Of a stretch of DNA of 64,000 nucleotides, positions 1-8,069 are shown one piece after another (position 1 is the stretch's first letter; each line of letters opens with the position of its first letter). The notes under the pieces were generated by a model. The model saw only the letters and a list, made by a program, of their open reading frames with translations, had not been told where the DNA came from and searched no databases. The position numbers and the translations under genes are program-made. Location: positions 4,228,296 through 4,292,295 of the forward strand of contig NZ_KI421517.1 in NCBI RefSeq assembly GCF_000473365.1, in the 5' to 3' direction. This DNA is from Adhaeribacter aquaticus DSM 16391. Its GTDB lineage: Bacteria; Bacteroidota; Bacteroidia; Cytophagales; Hymenobacteraceae.

Positions 1-16
1 GATTAATCTTTCCCAT
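1..16 (-). CDS. Possible 5' end of the next minus-strand gene (cut by window edge)
   Basis: An ATG (complement of 14-16) opens a frame reading MGKIN before the window ends, 12 bases after the stop codon of the GMC oxidoreductase. No product can be named from five residues. The close spacing would fit an operon, but the start is not confirmed by a clear ribosome binding site. Confidence 0.2.
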
Positions 17-28
17 ATTAAAAGCTTT

Positions 29-1780
29 CTAAATATTTCCTTTTCGTTTCTGATCTACTATAAATTCTGACGTACGCATGGATAAAGCCATAATGGTCCA
101 GGTGGCATTTTTATCGGCTTGCGAAACAAAGGGGCCACCGTCGGCAACAAACAGGTTTTTAACATCATGGGCCTGGCAGTTTCTATTCAGCACAGAATGT
201 TTTGGGTCGTTGCCCATGCGGGTAGTACCTAATTCATGAATAATACGACCAGGAGCTGCAATGCCGTAGCCTTCTTCTTTGGTAGGCATTTTAGACAAGG
301 CTACTCCTCCAAGGGTATCAATAATTTCCCGGAATGTTTGCTGCATGTGTTTTACCTGGTTGTACTCATAGTTGCTCCAGGTAAAATTGAACCGCAACAC
401 CGGAATACCATATTTATCTACTACGCTGGGGTCTATTTCACAGTAATTATCACGGCGGGCAATCATTTCGCCGCGGCCGGAGAAACCGATGGTGGCGCCG
501 TAAAATCGTCGGTAATCTTCTTTGAGCTTTTGGCCATAGCCACCTCCGGTAAGTTGCGTTGGGTCTAATTTTTGCGTAGCCCCGTATTTACCTTCAATGG
601 GTTGAGCTGAGTTATAATTGTGCAAGCCTCCCATAAAACCATAGCTGGGCATGCGGCGTCCGCCACCAAATTCTATGTGGTAACCTCTGGGGAAATCCAA
701 TTTTTTATTTTCAAGCCACCAGGGCATGTACATGTGCATGCCACCTACCCCATCTTCGTTATGCGGGTGGTTGTTCATCATTTGCGGGAAAAAGCCAGTT
801 ACATCAGTACCGGTAGAATCTGTTAAATAACGGCCTACCACATCACTTGAATTAGCCAGACCATTCGGGAACCGACTTGATCTGGAATTTAACAACAACC
901 TGGCCGATTCACAGGCACTGGCCGCCAATACAACAATCTTGGCGTTCACTAAAAATTCTTTGCCACTATTTACGTCTACATAAGAAACACCGGTAGCTAA
1001 TCCTTCTTTATTTACCATTACTTCCCGTGCCATAGCTCCTGGTACTATTTTTAATCGGCCGGTTTTTAAAGCAGGCGGAATAAGTACTGACGGCGAAGAA
1101 AAATTGGAATGGGTGGAGCAGCCCCGGTTACATTGGGAACAGTAATGGCAAGCTGGCCGACCGTTTAAAGGTTGTGTTAAAATAGAAAGCCGGGAAGGAA
1201 TTACCGGAATCCCTAATTTATCACATCCTTTCTTTACCATAAGCTCATAACAACGGGGCTTGGGCGGAGGCATAAAAATACCATCGGGTTCGTTATAAAG
1301 CCCTTCTTTAGAACCAAATATTCCTACCAGCCGATCCAACTTATCGTAATAAGGTTTTAACTCATCATAGGAAATTGGCCAATCGTCGCCTAATCCATCG
1401 ATGCTTTTCCGCCGGAAATCCAGCGGCCCAAAACGCAAAGAGATTCGTCCCCAATGGTTCGTGCGGCCTCCCAGCATTCTGGACCGAAACCAGTCAAACT
1501 TAGTACCGGTAGTGGTGGTGTAGGGTTCTCCTTCTATATTCCAGCCTCCAAATGCAGCATCAAATTCCCCGAAAGGCCGGTGCGTACCTGCTCCTCTTCT
1601 GGGCGAGTCGTATGGCCATTTAAACATATTGCCGCTCGTGGCCGAATCAAACATGGGGCCGGCTTCCAGCATCACTACATTGGCCCCTCCTTCGGTTAGC
1701 ACTTTGGCGGCCATTCCCCCTCCGGCTCCTGAGCCCACTATACAAACATCATAAACCTTTTCATTTTTGATATAGGGCAT
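29..1780 (-). CDS. GMC family oxidoreductase (FAD-dependent)
   Basis: 583 aa, a typical length for glucose-methanol-choline oxidoreductases, which oxidise alcohols or sugars with FAD. Seen: an N-terminal Rossmann motif GSGAGGG at residues 16-22 followed by LEAGP; a Cys-rich stretch (CHYCSQCNRGC) near residue 213 typical of the gluconate/sorbose dehydrogenase-like branch; and a C-terminal HELGTTRMG and ATWTIMALSMR, the conserved substrate-side and FAD-closing segments. There is no signal peptide. In Bacteroidota such proteins often sit beside a gluconate 2-dehydrogenase subunit 3-like gene; that partner is not visible here and could lie past the left edge. The substrate is unknown. The family call is firm. 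Confidence 0.92.
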   Translation of the reverse strand: MPYIKNEKVYDVCIVGSGAGGGMAAKVLTEGGANVVMLEAGPMFDSATSGNMFKWPYDSPRRGAGTHRPFGEFDAAFGGWNIEGEPYTTTTGTKFDWFRSRMLGGRTNHWGRISLRFGPLDFRRKSIDGLGDDWPISYDELKPYYDKLDRLVGIFGSKEGLYNEPDGIFMPPPKPRCYELMVKKGCDKLGIPVIPSRLSILTQPLNGRPACHYCSQCNRGCSTHSNFSSPSVLIPPALKTGRLKIVPGAMAREVMVNKEGLATGVSYVDVNSGKEFLVNAKIVVLAASACESARLLLNSRSSRFPNGLANSSDVVGRYLTDSTGTDVTGFFPQMMNNHPHNEDGVGGMHMYMPWWLENKKLDFPRGYHIEFGGGRRMPSYGFMGGLHNYNSAQPIEGKYGATQKLDPTQLTGGGYGQKLKEDYRRFYGATIGFSGRGEMIARRDNYCEIDPSVVDKYGIPVLRFNFTWSNYEYNQVKHMQQTFREIIDTLGGVALSKMPTKEEGYGIAAPGRIIHELGTTRMGNDPKHSVLNRNCQAHDVKNLFVADGGPFVSQADKNATWTIMALSMRTSEFIVDQKRKGNI

Positions 1781-1939
1781 ATGTATAAAATGTTTTAGTA
1801 AAAGGAAAATTATAGCTAATAAGGTTTAAAGCATTTGCAAGTAAACTATATAGGAATTCGGTATAAGAATTAGCTTCTTAATATATTTATTTTATTTAAT
1901 AATAAGAAGCTTTAAAGAAAAATAATAAAGAAAGTTCTT

Positions 1940-2515
1940 CTAAAACTTAGGTTGTACAAACTGCTGTAAATCAGGAAAAAATTTATTAAAATCTTCTTTG
2001 TAAAAAGGATAATTATTTTCCAGTTCATCAGCTGCCGTTTCCATATTTGAAACAAAGGAGGTACGGCGACTTAAACCAGTGAGCGATTTGCGAATACCCT
2101 CGAAATTGGCATAATTAAAAAGCCAGTTTTGCTGCACCATGTAAGGCAGAAAATACTGTACCCGCTCAGGTAAAATAAACTGGTACTTTTGTATAGTAGT
2201 ATAAACTTGCTGTGCATAGGTAAGCAAGGGAACAGAAGAATACTCCGGAAAATTTGCCGCCAAGAAATGATCGTAGTAAATATCAGCAATAACGCCTGCA
2301 TATTTCCGGTAAGAAGGCCGTAAGCGCTCTTTGGACTTCTGAACTATTGGATGGCTGTCTGTAAAGGCATCTATCTGGCGGTGCAGTATAATTCCGGCGG
2401 CAATCCGTTCCGGAAATAATTGTAATTGGCTACCTCGCACAGAATCAGCAATAAAATTTCCTACTAATAATTCTTCATCGTTGCCAGATAAAAAACAATG
2501 GGCTAAGTAATTCAA
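1940..2515 (-). CDS. ACP phosphodiesterase (AcpH-like, DUF479)
   Basis: 191 aa, close to the E. coli AcpH length. The family removes the 4'-phosphopantetheine arm from holo-acyl carrier protein and belongs to the HD-like metal hydrolases. Seen: N-terminal MNYLAHCFLS, GNFIADSVRG, LHRQIDAFTDSHP and DIYYDHFLA, which carry the His/Asp metal ligands. The start is a TTG (complement 2513-2515); an in-frame stop lies a few codons upstream and MNYLAH is the conserved N-terminus, so the TTG start is well supported. It is a stand-alone gene divergent from the FMN-binding protein at 2640. In other Bacteroidota the physiological substrate has not been settled. Confidence 0.87.
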   Translation of the reverse strand: MNYLAHCFLSGNDEELLVGNFIADSVRGSQLQLFPERIAAGIILHRQIDAFTDSHPIVQKSKERLRPSYRKYAGVIADIYYDHFLAANFPEYSSVPLLTYAQQVYTTIQKYQFILPERVQYFLPYMVQQNWLFNYANFEGIRKSLTGLSRRTSFVSNMETAADELENNYPFYKEDFNKFFPDLQQFVQPKF

Positions 2516-2639
2516 TAAGTTTAGTTTTTAAAGCAAAACAAATAGTGCACGAGTAGGTTATTCAGCAAGTAAAAAGATTTACGAAAGAACCTTTGTAAAG
2601 TGGCCGCGTACTTTTTACGGAATTAACCTAATTAAAACT

Positions 2640-3137
2640 ATGGAAAAAAACGCAAATCCTGAAATGCAGAAAATTGCGGATAAGATAAAAAATATTAAAA
2701 ACGGGATGCTGGTAACCATTGAGGAAGATGGCAGCTTGCGTAGCCGACCGATGCGGTACCTACAGATTTCTGGAACCGATATCTTATTCCTAACTGGTTA
2801 TGCTTCCGGCAAAACCCACGAAATTAAAAATGATAGTCACGTAAATGTGAGTTTTGCCGACGACAGCAGCAATGTGTATGTATCTATTTCAGGTAAAGCT
2901 ACTGTAAGTAAAGATCCTAAAAAAATAGAGGAACTTTGGCATCCAGCCTTTAAAGCTTGGTTTCCGGAAGGCAAAGACGATCCAAACGTGGCTGTATTGC
3001 GCGTAGCTGTAAATTCAGCTGAATACTGGGATAGTTCTTCCGGCCCGGTAGTACATGCCATAGGGTTTGCTAAAGCAATTTTAACCGGTGAAGCCTATCA
3101 TCCGGGTGATAACGAAAAATTAAGTATTGACAAATAA
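2640..3137 (+). CDS. Pyridoxamine 5'-phosphate oxidase-family (general stress protein 26-like) FMN-binding protein
   Basis: 165 aa, a single split-barrel flavin-binding domain. The N-terminal half (KNGMLVTIEEDGSLRSRPM, then ILFLTGYASGKTHEI) and the PNVAVLRVAVNSAEYWDSSS segment match the general stress protein 26 type rather than true PdxH, a separate copy of which is at 27457. Members bind FMN or F420 and act in poorly defined redox steps. It has a monocistronic layout: the divergent AcpH-like gene lies upstream and a strong hairpin terminator begins 4 bases after the stop. Confidence 0.85.
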   Translation: MEKNANPEMQKIADKIKNIKNGMLVTIEEDGSLRSRPMRYLQISGTDILFLTGYASGKTHEIKNDSHVNVSFADDSSNVYVSISGKATVSKDPKKIEELWHPAFKAWFPEGKDDPNVAVLRVAVNSAEYWDSSSGPVVHAIGFAKAILTGEAYHPGDNEKLSIDK

Positions 3138-3140
3138 ACA

Positions 3141-3166
3141 AACAGGAGAACTTAGTTTCTCCTGTT
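3141..3166 (+). terminator. Rho-independent terminator after the GSP26-like gene
   Basis: A perfect 10-bp stem (AACAGGAGAA with TTCTCCTGTT), a 6-base loop and a T-rich tail. It lies inside the longest open frame of the following gene, which argues that the real start of that gene is downstream of this hairpin. Confidence 0.8.
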
Positions 3167-3210
3167 TTTATTTTATTTTTATTCTTACTAAACAGTTTAT
3201 TATAAACTTC

Positions 3211-3939
3211 TTGTCTGCGCAATCTATTACAACGTTAACTTTATTTGGGATAAAAAAAGGCCATTGGTGCTGGGGATTGGCCCAAATGGGAACTATGCCT
3301 CCCCTTCTGAAACAGGTGAAGGGCCTTCAATTTTTTAAGTTATTAGGCAGTCCCAAAGGTGGCGTTTTTAATATAAAACCTGATTTTTATTTATACGGGA
3401 TGTTCGGGGTTTGGGAATCGGAAGCAGTTGCTGATAACTTTTTCAAGAACTCCTCTATCTTTTATGAATACCAGCAACATTGTAATGAAACCTGGACTAT
3501 AAAATTAAACCCTATTAAAGCTCATGGCCTTTGGGATGGCGTAAATCCATTTCAGGTAACAAAAGCAACCCCTCACCTAACCAAACCAATTGCTGTACTT
3601 ACCAGAGCCTCCATAAATGTACGGGCTATACCTGCATTTTGGAAACATGGTGCTGCCACCAGCAAAGCTATTGAACAGGCTGAAGGCTTAATTGCAGCCG
3701 TTGGTTTAGGGGAGTTACCTTTTGTGCGGCAAGCTACCTTTAGTATCTGGAAAACAGAAAATGATATTATACAATACGCCTATAAATCGGCCCAACACCA
3801 GCAAGTAATTAAAAAAACCCGAACGGATAATTGGTACAGTGAGGAATTATTTGCCCGATTTGAGGTATTAGGCGCAACAGGCAGCTGGAAAGGCAAAAAC
3901 CCATTGGAATCTTACCAGGAAGAAGCCTCTCCCGTGTAA
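3211..3939 (+). CDS. Spheroidene monooxygenase-like protein (CrtA family)
   Basis: About 242 aa from a TTG at 3211. The frame is open from a TTG at 3127, but that extension overlaps both the previous stop codon and a terminator, so 3211 is preferred; it also gives the usual CrtA length. Seen: GHWCWGLAQMG near the N-terminus, KLLGSPKGGVF, VLTRASINVRAIPAFW, then VGLGELPFVRQATFSIW and WYSEELFARFEV, the conserved CrtA segments. CrtA oxygenates C-2 of acyclic carotenoids in purple bacteria; Bacteroidota homologues are common and mostly uncharacterised. No other carotenoid gene is in the window, so a carotenoid substrate is only inferred. Confidence 0.78.
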   Translation: MSAQSITTLTLFGIKKGHWCWGLAQMGTMPPLLKQVKGLQFFKLLGSPKGGVFNIKPDFYLYGMFGVWESEAVADNFFKNSSIFYEYQQHCNETWTIKLNPIKAHGLWDGVNPFQVTKATPHLTKPIAVLTRASINVRAIPAFWKHGAATSKAIEQAEGLIAAVGLGELPFVRQATFSIWKTENDIIQYAYKSAQHQQVIKKTRTDNWYSEELFARFEVLGATGSWKGKNPLESYQEEASPV

Positions 3940-4286
3940 TTCTACTCCCAATTCCAGGTGAAAAACCTGTGCTCATCAACTGAAAAAAGAGCTGCCATAA
4001 GCTAAATAAAGTTAAGAGCAGGCATATATTGTATTAACTCTAAAAAAGGAATTGCCATAAACATTTTGCTTTCTTTACACCAGATGCCTTTTGATTGTTT
4101 TGGTGAAAGAACTCCTATGTATTTCCTGCGACACTAATACCTAAAATCTACAAGTATAAATACCCCGCTCCTGCTTAGTAACTAGGGAATCCCCTGAATA
4201 TAATTATCTACAAAACTTCTTTCAGGTAGAATAAATTTTAAACAAAAAGCTCCGGATAAGGAGCTTTTTGTAATTAAAGAAAATAC
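3940..4286. other. Gene-free stretch between convergent genes
   Basis: I see no coding frame here. The only structure is the bidirectional terminator at its right end. Confidence 0.6.
4244..4269. terminator. Bidirectional terminator
   Basis: A perfect 10-bp stem AAAAAGCTCC/GGAGCTTTTT with a 6-base loop. The A-run and T-run flanks let it serve both the CrtA-like gene (+) and the small lipoprotein gene (-). Confidence 0.8.
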
Positions 4287-4541
4287 CTATTTCCTTTTGC
4301 CCTTACCTTTTCCGTTGCCATGATAATGACCATGTTTTTTCTGCTGGCCAGGTGCAAAAGCCCGCGCCGATTGATGGCCATACACTTTTTTAGCTTGGCC
4401 TGGTGGTAACCCTCTGGAATGTCCTCCTGGAGATGGATACGGATTAGGGTACCGAGCTATGGGTGAAGTACGACAGCTGGCAGCCGCAAGCGCAATAATT
4501 AAAGCAAAGAATAAGTGTGTAAAGAGCCTAAATTTCATCAA
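4287..4541 (-). CDS. Small basic lipoprotein with an LPPGQAKK motif
   Basis: 84 aa. Residues 1-22 are a signal peptide ending in a lipobox (AAASC), so it is predicted to be lipid-anchored outside the inner membrane. The mature part is rich in Pro, Gly, His and Lys and has two related blocks, LPPGQAKKVYGHQSA and FAPGQQKKHGH. Small Bacteroidota proteins with this motif are often labelled quinol oxidase subunit 4 in databases; I see nothing here that supports an oxidase role. The His/Lys-rich C-terminus could bind metal or polyanions, which is speculation. Confidence 0.7.
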   Translation of the reverse strand: MMKFRLFTHLFFALIIALAAASCRTSPIARYPNPYPSPGGHSRGLPPGQAKKVYGHQSARAFAPGQQKKHGHYHGNGKGKGKRK

Positions 4542-4706
4542 TGGTTTCCTTTTATTTAGCGTATAAACGAATTTAAGCTTATTTATTATTACAATAAGCT
4601 TCTTGGTGATTGCTAAAAAAGTGCCAGGTTTAGGAAACCCTGATTAGAAGTTAATTAGAATTTGAATAAGAATAATTTTAATAAGATTTTATAAATCGCT
4701 TGGATT

Positions 4707-5663
4707 TTATTTTCTAGCTTTAAATTCTGATAATTCCTTTTGCTCCAACTTTACTATTTGCGGAGCTTTTGGTTGAGAAAGTGCTTCCCGCATATCTTGT
4801 TCTTCAATCTGCATATTAACATTTTTGGCATGATGTACCAATGCCTGAAATAACCGTCGCTGTTCTGGTCGTTGGGGCAGGTATTCCGGATGCCATTGTA
4901 CCCCCACCACATAAGGCAATTCACTGTTTTCTACCGCCTGAACTACACCATTAGCTTCTTTAGCAACAATTATAATATTTTGTCCAGGATCTTTTATAGC
5001 CTGGTGGTGAATGGCATTTACTTTTAATTTTTCGGCTCCTAAAATATTGGCTAATTTACTTTCTTTTTTAATTCTTATTTTTTTGACTGGAAATATACTG
5101 ATTGGGTTTGGTTCTTCCGAGTAAAATGAATTTATGTCCTGGTACAAGCTTCCGCCAAAATAAACATTCAATAATTGCGACCCCCGGCAGATGCCCATAA
5201 CCGGCAGATTTTTCTTAACTGCCTGATTCAGCAGTTGAAATTCCAGATGATCCCGGTTCCGGTCAATGGTCCATTTGATTTTACGGCTAAATAATTTTCG
5301 CACCAGAAATAACCCCGGATAATAAATCCAGCGAACGAACCGCCCAATTCTTCTCCAAAAAGAGATTTTTTTATTTTGAATGGTGCGGGCTAAATATTCC
5401 TCCACCACATTTTGCTTCTGATACGTATCTGGGTCCACATCAGCCCCTCCACCTATAATCAAGGCTTGTAACCCATCAGCAGTACGTGGCTTACCAGGCG
5501 TTATTCTTACTGGTTTCCCGCCTGCTAACCTTACTCCCAAAGCGGTAAAAAACCAGGCCACTCCGCCACCCTTATCAGGTCCGGTTATCCCTATTGTTGG
5601 CCGTTTCCGATTGATTTTTATTTGTTCCTTTAAGTAAGCCATGCAGAAATTTGTTTTATCCAT
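4707..5663 (-). CDS. Class I glutamine amidotransferase-like gamma-glutamyl hydrolase (PuuD-like)
   Basis: 318 aa. The PuuD-type family hydrolyses gamma-glutamyl amide bonds using a Cys-His-Glu triad. Seen: IIGGGADVDP at 69-78, nucleophile Cys159 in GICRGSQ, LYQDI, IHHQAIK, and His258/Glu260 in VQWHPE. Residues 101-124 form a basic and hydrophobic insert (FWRRIGRFVRWIYY) that could touch a membrane. Two starts are possible, 5663 or an ATG at 5642 (MAYLKEQ); both put it close to or overlapping the 3' end of the amidoligase gene, so the two are translationally linked. Pairing with an amidoligase suggests it opens or edits the bond its partner makes. The substrate is unknown. Confidence 0.85.
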   Translation of the reverse strand: MDKTNFCMAYLKEQIKINRKRPTIGITGPDKGGGVAWFFTALGVRLAGGKPVRITPGKPRTADGLQALIIGGGADVDPDTYQKQNVVEEYLARTIQNKKISFWRRIGRFVRWIYYPGLFLVRKLFSRKIKWTIDRNRDHLEFQLLNQAVKKNLPVMGICRGSQLLNVYFGGSLYQDINSFYSEEPNPISIFPVKKIRIKKESKLANILGAEKLKVNAIHHQAIKDPGQNIIIVAKEANGVVQAVENSELPYVVGVQWHPEYLPQRPEQRRLFQALVHHAKNVNMQIEEQDMREALSQPKAPQIVKLEQKELSEFKARK

Positions 5664-6634
5664 TTACCTTCAAAACCCAGAATGGTATCTTGCTTTAACC
5701 TAAAATAAGCTTCTTTTATAGCTTCTATTTTTTCAGGATTATGAGCTAATTCTTCTACCACCACCCAATTATTCCATTCCTGGGCTAAGGTCCAATCGGG
5801 TTTTGATATACTACTATTAGGTAAACGGTAATGAAAAGTTTTACGAGGTTTAACTTTTCCAACATCCTGAAATTGATTTACTTTATCTGGATTTATAGCG
5901 GCAAATAAAGGATACATGTCTATGGGTCGGTTTCTATCAGGATTATACCTATGGTAATCCGCTACCAATGTATCCAGATCCGGAGCATAATTTTGAGCTA
6001 AAATCAACTGGGCGTATTCTTCCGGAAAAGGATCAATAAACGGGCTCAGCTTACGGGCTAAATCAGTTTCGCCCACTTCCAACAACCAAGGATAAAGTAA
6101 GACAAATGCTTTTAAATAACTTATTATAGTTTCAGCATCAGTTGCAGGTAACTCAATATTTATATGCGTTCCAAAAGCATTAGTTGGAAAAGCTTCTGTT
6201 CCTTTGGCGTTGTGTTCGAACAGCGCCTGCCGGAGTTCTTCAAACTGAGCTATTTCGGTACACGGTACGGGTGGCGTAGCTATTTCATATGGAAATATTT
6301 TACCCACTATACCTTCCAAAGCAGCCTCAACACTATCCTCCAAGGTGCCCACTCCACATTTATATTCCTGCAAATTGATGTTGAACGAATCAAAAAATTT
6401 TATGTATTTCTTTTCGGTCAGTAAGGTTAAATCAAACTCAACGGAAAAGTTTCCAATACGGGTATCGCAAACTTTTTGGAGAAACCGATTTTCTTTTTCA
6501 ACTCTTCCTCCGTAGATGTCCAGAATTATTTTTACTATTTCATCTATTCCTAGATTAGCAAACTCTAATTCAAACCCTACTTTTCTTAGCTCTCCCTGCT
6601 CGTTGTATAGTACCGGCAATTGTTTAAACTCCAT
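5630..6634 (-). CDS. Amidoligase-family enzyme (COOH-NH2 ligase, glutamine synthetase fold)
   Basis: 334 aa. The family joins a carboxylate to an amine using ATP and is a distant relative of glutamine synthetase. Seen: VGFELEF at 19-25 (paired Glu metal ligands), VEFD at 65-68, FGTHINIE from 154 with His157, KTFHYRLPNSS near 265 (Arg likely contacts phosphate or substrate) and a helical C-terminus. Its 3' end overlaps the start of the glutamine-amidotransferase-like hydrolase by 34 bases (or ends 12 bases past the alternative start). Such ligase/hydrolase pairs were proposed by comparative genomics to make and trim small peptide-like metabolites or protein tags; which of these applies here is unknown. 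Confidence 0.82.
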   Translation of the reverse strand: MEFKQLPVLYNEQGELRKVGFELEFANLGIDEIVKIILDIYGGRVEKENRFLQKVCDTRIGNFSVEFDLTLLTEKKYIKFFDSFNINLQEYKCGVGTLEDSVEAALEGIVGKIFPYEIATPPVPCTEIAQFEELRQALFEHNAKGTEAFPTNAFGTHINIELPATDAETIISYLKAFVLLYPWLLEVGETDLARKLSPFIDPFPEEYAQLILAQNYAPDLDTLVADYHRYNPDRNRPIDMYPLFAAINPDKVNQFQDVGKVKPRKTFHYRLPNSSISKPDWTLAQEWNNWVVVEELAHNPEKIEAIKEAYFRLKQDTILGFEGKWIKQISAWLT

Positions 6635-6797
6635 ACCTTTTTATTTTAAATATCCATTATTGAAATAATGGTTTTTACTAAACGGCAAGAAGTTGAAGGC
6701 GTTACAGATTTAAACTGTAAACTTTTTCGGTATAACTACTTATTTATAAAAGTATTTTTATTTTGACCTGAATTAGGATAAGGTATAATAACAAAAT

Positions 6798-6829
6798 AAA
6801 AAAGGCTTACTGAACAGTAAGCCTTTTTT
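6798..6829 (-). terminator. Terminator of the acidic protein gene
   Basis: A perfect 13-bp stem AAAAAAGGCTTAC/GTAAGCCTTTTTT with a 6-base loop, 18 bases after the stop of the minus-strand gene at 6847. The flanking A/T runs let it work in either direction. Confidence 0.82.
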
Positions 6830-6846
6830 ATTAGTCAAGGTATAGA

Positions 6847-7230
6847 TTAGATATTTTCGTAACCGGAAACATTTTCGTTTGGCTTAACCTCTTTGCTGCC
6901 AAACTCCTGATCGCCACTTCTTATTCCATTAACAGCTCCATCCTCCCCGGCTTCATAGCTACCTTCAACTTCAAAACCAGGTCCTTGAGAAATAGATTCT
7001 ACACTATCCGGATCATTGGCACCATAACCGGTTGCCTCGTTACCGCCAATGTGTAAATTCTCTAACCTGTCCATTTGACCTTTTCTTTCCAGGTCGCCGT
7101 TTGGACCTACATTGCGCTTGGCACTTGGATCCGGTATATTGCCATTCGTTTGTTCCCTTTTATCTTTCTCGAAGATATTTTTGGTGCTACGTGTTTTATT
7201 TTCGTCGTCGTCGTCTTCAAATATTCCCAT
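6847..7230 (-). CDS. Hypothetical acidic, hydrophilic protein
   Basis: 127 aa, not recognised. It opens with MGIFEDDDDENK and is rich in Asp, Glu, Gly, Asn and Ser with almost no hydrophobic runs, so it is probably disordered and cytoplasmic. There is no signal peptide or membrane segment. It is followed by a strong terminator and preceded by another small minus-strand gene 75 bases away, so the two may share a transcript. Composition of this sort is seen in stress- or desiccation-related proteins, but no motif supports that here. Confidence 0.65.
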   Translation of the reverse strand: MGIFEDDDDENKTRSTKNIFEKDKREQTNGNIPDPSAKRNVGPNGDLERKGQMDRLENLHIGGNEATGYGANDPDSVESISQGPGFEVEGSYEAGEDGAVNGIRSGDQEFGSKEVKPNENVSGYENI

Positions 7231-7305
7231 GGTAGTTATTGCTTAGTTTTATTTAGATTTACGGATAGCAGAGGTTGAAGTTGGCTTAAGGTCCTTTTAC
7301 TCTTA

Positions 7306-7551
7306 TTATCCTTGATTAGCTTCTATTTCCTGCAATAACTCTTCATCTGAATAAGCTTCTTCCCAATTGGCAGGTAGTTCCAATCTTACAGTTTGGGCGC
7401 CACCACTTGGGGTACAAACTACTGTTCTTTTGTCGTCATTTGCACCTACTGTGGCGGCCTCTTCATTTTCTTCAGTATGATTCAATCCTGCGTATGCTTG
7501 TACACAAGTCCATCTGGTACCATCTTCTGCCTGTACTTCCCGTTGTTTCAT
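7306..7551 (-). CDS. Hypothetical small protein
   Basis: 81 aa from the ATG at 7551 (MKQREVQAEDGTRW). The frame stays open further upstream to 7662, but that part is A/T-rich and gives an unconvincing hydrophobic N-terminus, so the shorter start is chosen. Seen: a Trp-Thr-Cys stretch, RTVVCTPSGGAQTVRLELP (a beta-strand-like middle), and an acidic C-terminal helix (NWEEAYSDEELLQEIE). No family recognised. Confidence 0.6.
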   Translation of the reverse strand: MKQREVQAEDGTRWTCVQAYAGLNHTEENEEAATVGANDDKRTVVCTPSGGAQTVRLELPANWEEAYSDEELLQEIEANQG

Positions 7552-7801
7552 TTTATGTTTTAATTTTTTGCTTTTTATACGGAGAAGATTAGTTAAAGTA
7601 TATACCTTAATATATATTGAAAGAATCATCAGCAACCGGTAAATAATCCTGGCATTAATCAACCTGAAGCTACCTGGTAAAGAATTGATCTATTCCAGTA
7701 AATTATTTTACATTTCTATAGTACTAGAAAACACCTGTTTTTTTTTTACGTTAATTATATAAACCTGCCAATAGGCCATCACCCTAAAGCTTCAATAAAT
7801 A

Positions 7802-8008
7802 ATGGTTGTTGATTATTTAAATAGACTTGGTTCACTTGATGTTTCTTCTTTAACCAACCAGGACAAGGAAGACTTTTTAACGGTTCTTTCTTACTTAGAA
7901 AAACGGGAAAAGGATCCTGCCCGGTTAAATGAAATAACCCATCAAATGGAAAGACTGGCTCCTGAACTAAAAAGAGTTAAAACACCCTATATAAAGTTTA
8001 AGTCTTAA
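7802..8008 (+). CDS. Hypothetical small helical protein
   Basis: 68 aa, not recognised. It is predicted to be mostly helical (DKEDFLTVLSYLEKREKDP, then NEITHQMERLAPELKR) with charged faces, and it ends in a basic tail. Convincing codon use and an immediate downstream hairpin support a real gene. It is a lone plus-strand gene between minus-strand genes. Confidence 0.6.
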   Translation: MVVDYLNRLGSLDVSSLTNQDKEDFLTVLSYLEKREKDPARLNEITHQMERLAPELKRVKTPYIKFKS

Positions 8009-8010
8009 AT

Positions 8011-8040
8011 AAAAAAGGCCATCAATTTGATGACCTTTTT
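8011..8040 (+). terminator. Terminator of the small helical protein gene
   Basis: An imperfect hairpin AAAAAGGCCATCA/TGATGACCTTTTT with one mismatch, starting 3 bases after the stop. It could also work for the kduD gene on the other strand. Confidence 0.65.
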
Positions 8041-8069
8041 GTTCTTGCAATTTAATTTTAGTTGATTGT

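Noticed and set aside
1872-1911. 9-bp inverted repeat AGCTTCTTA/TAAGAAGCT between the GMC and AcpH-like genes
   Set aside because: Long 22-base loop and no T-run on the minus strand, so not called as terminator.
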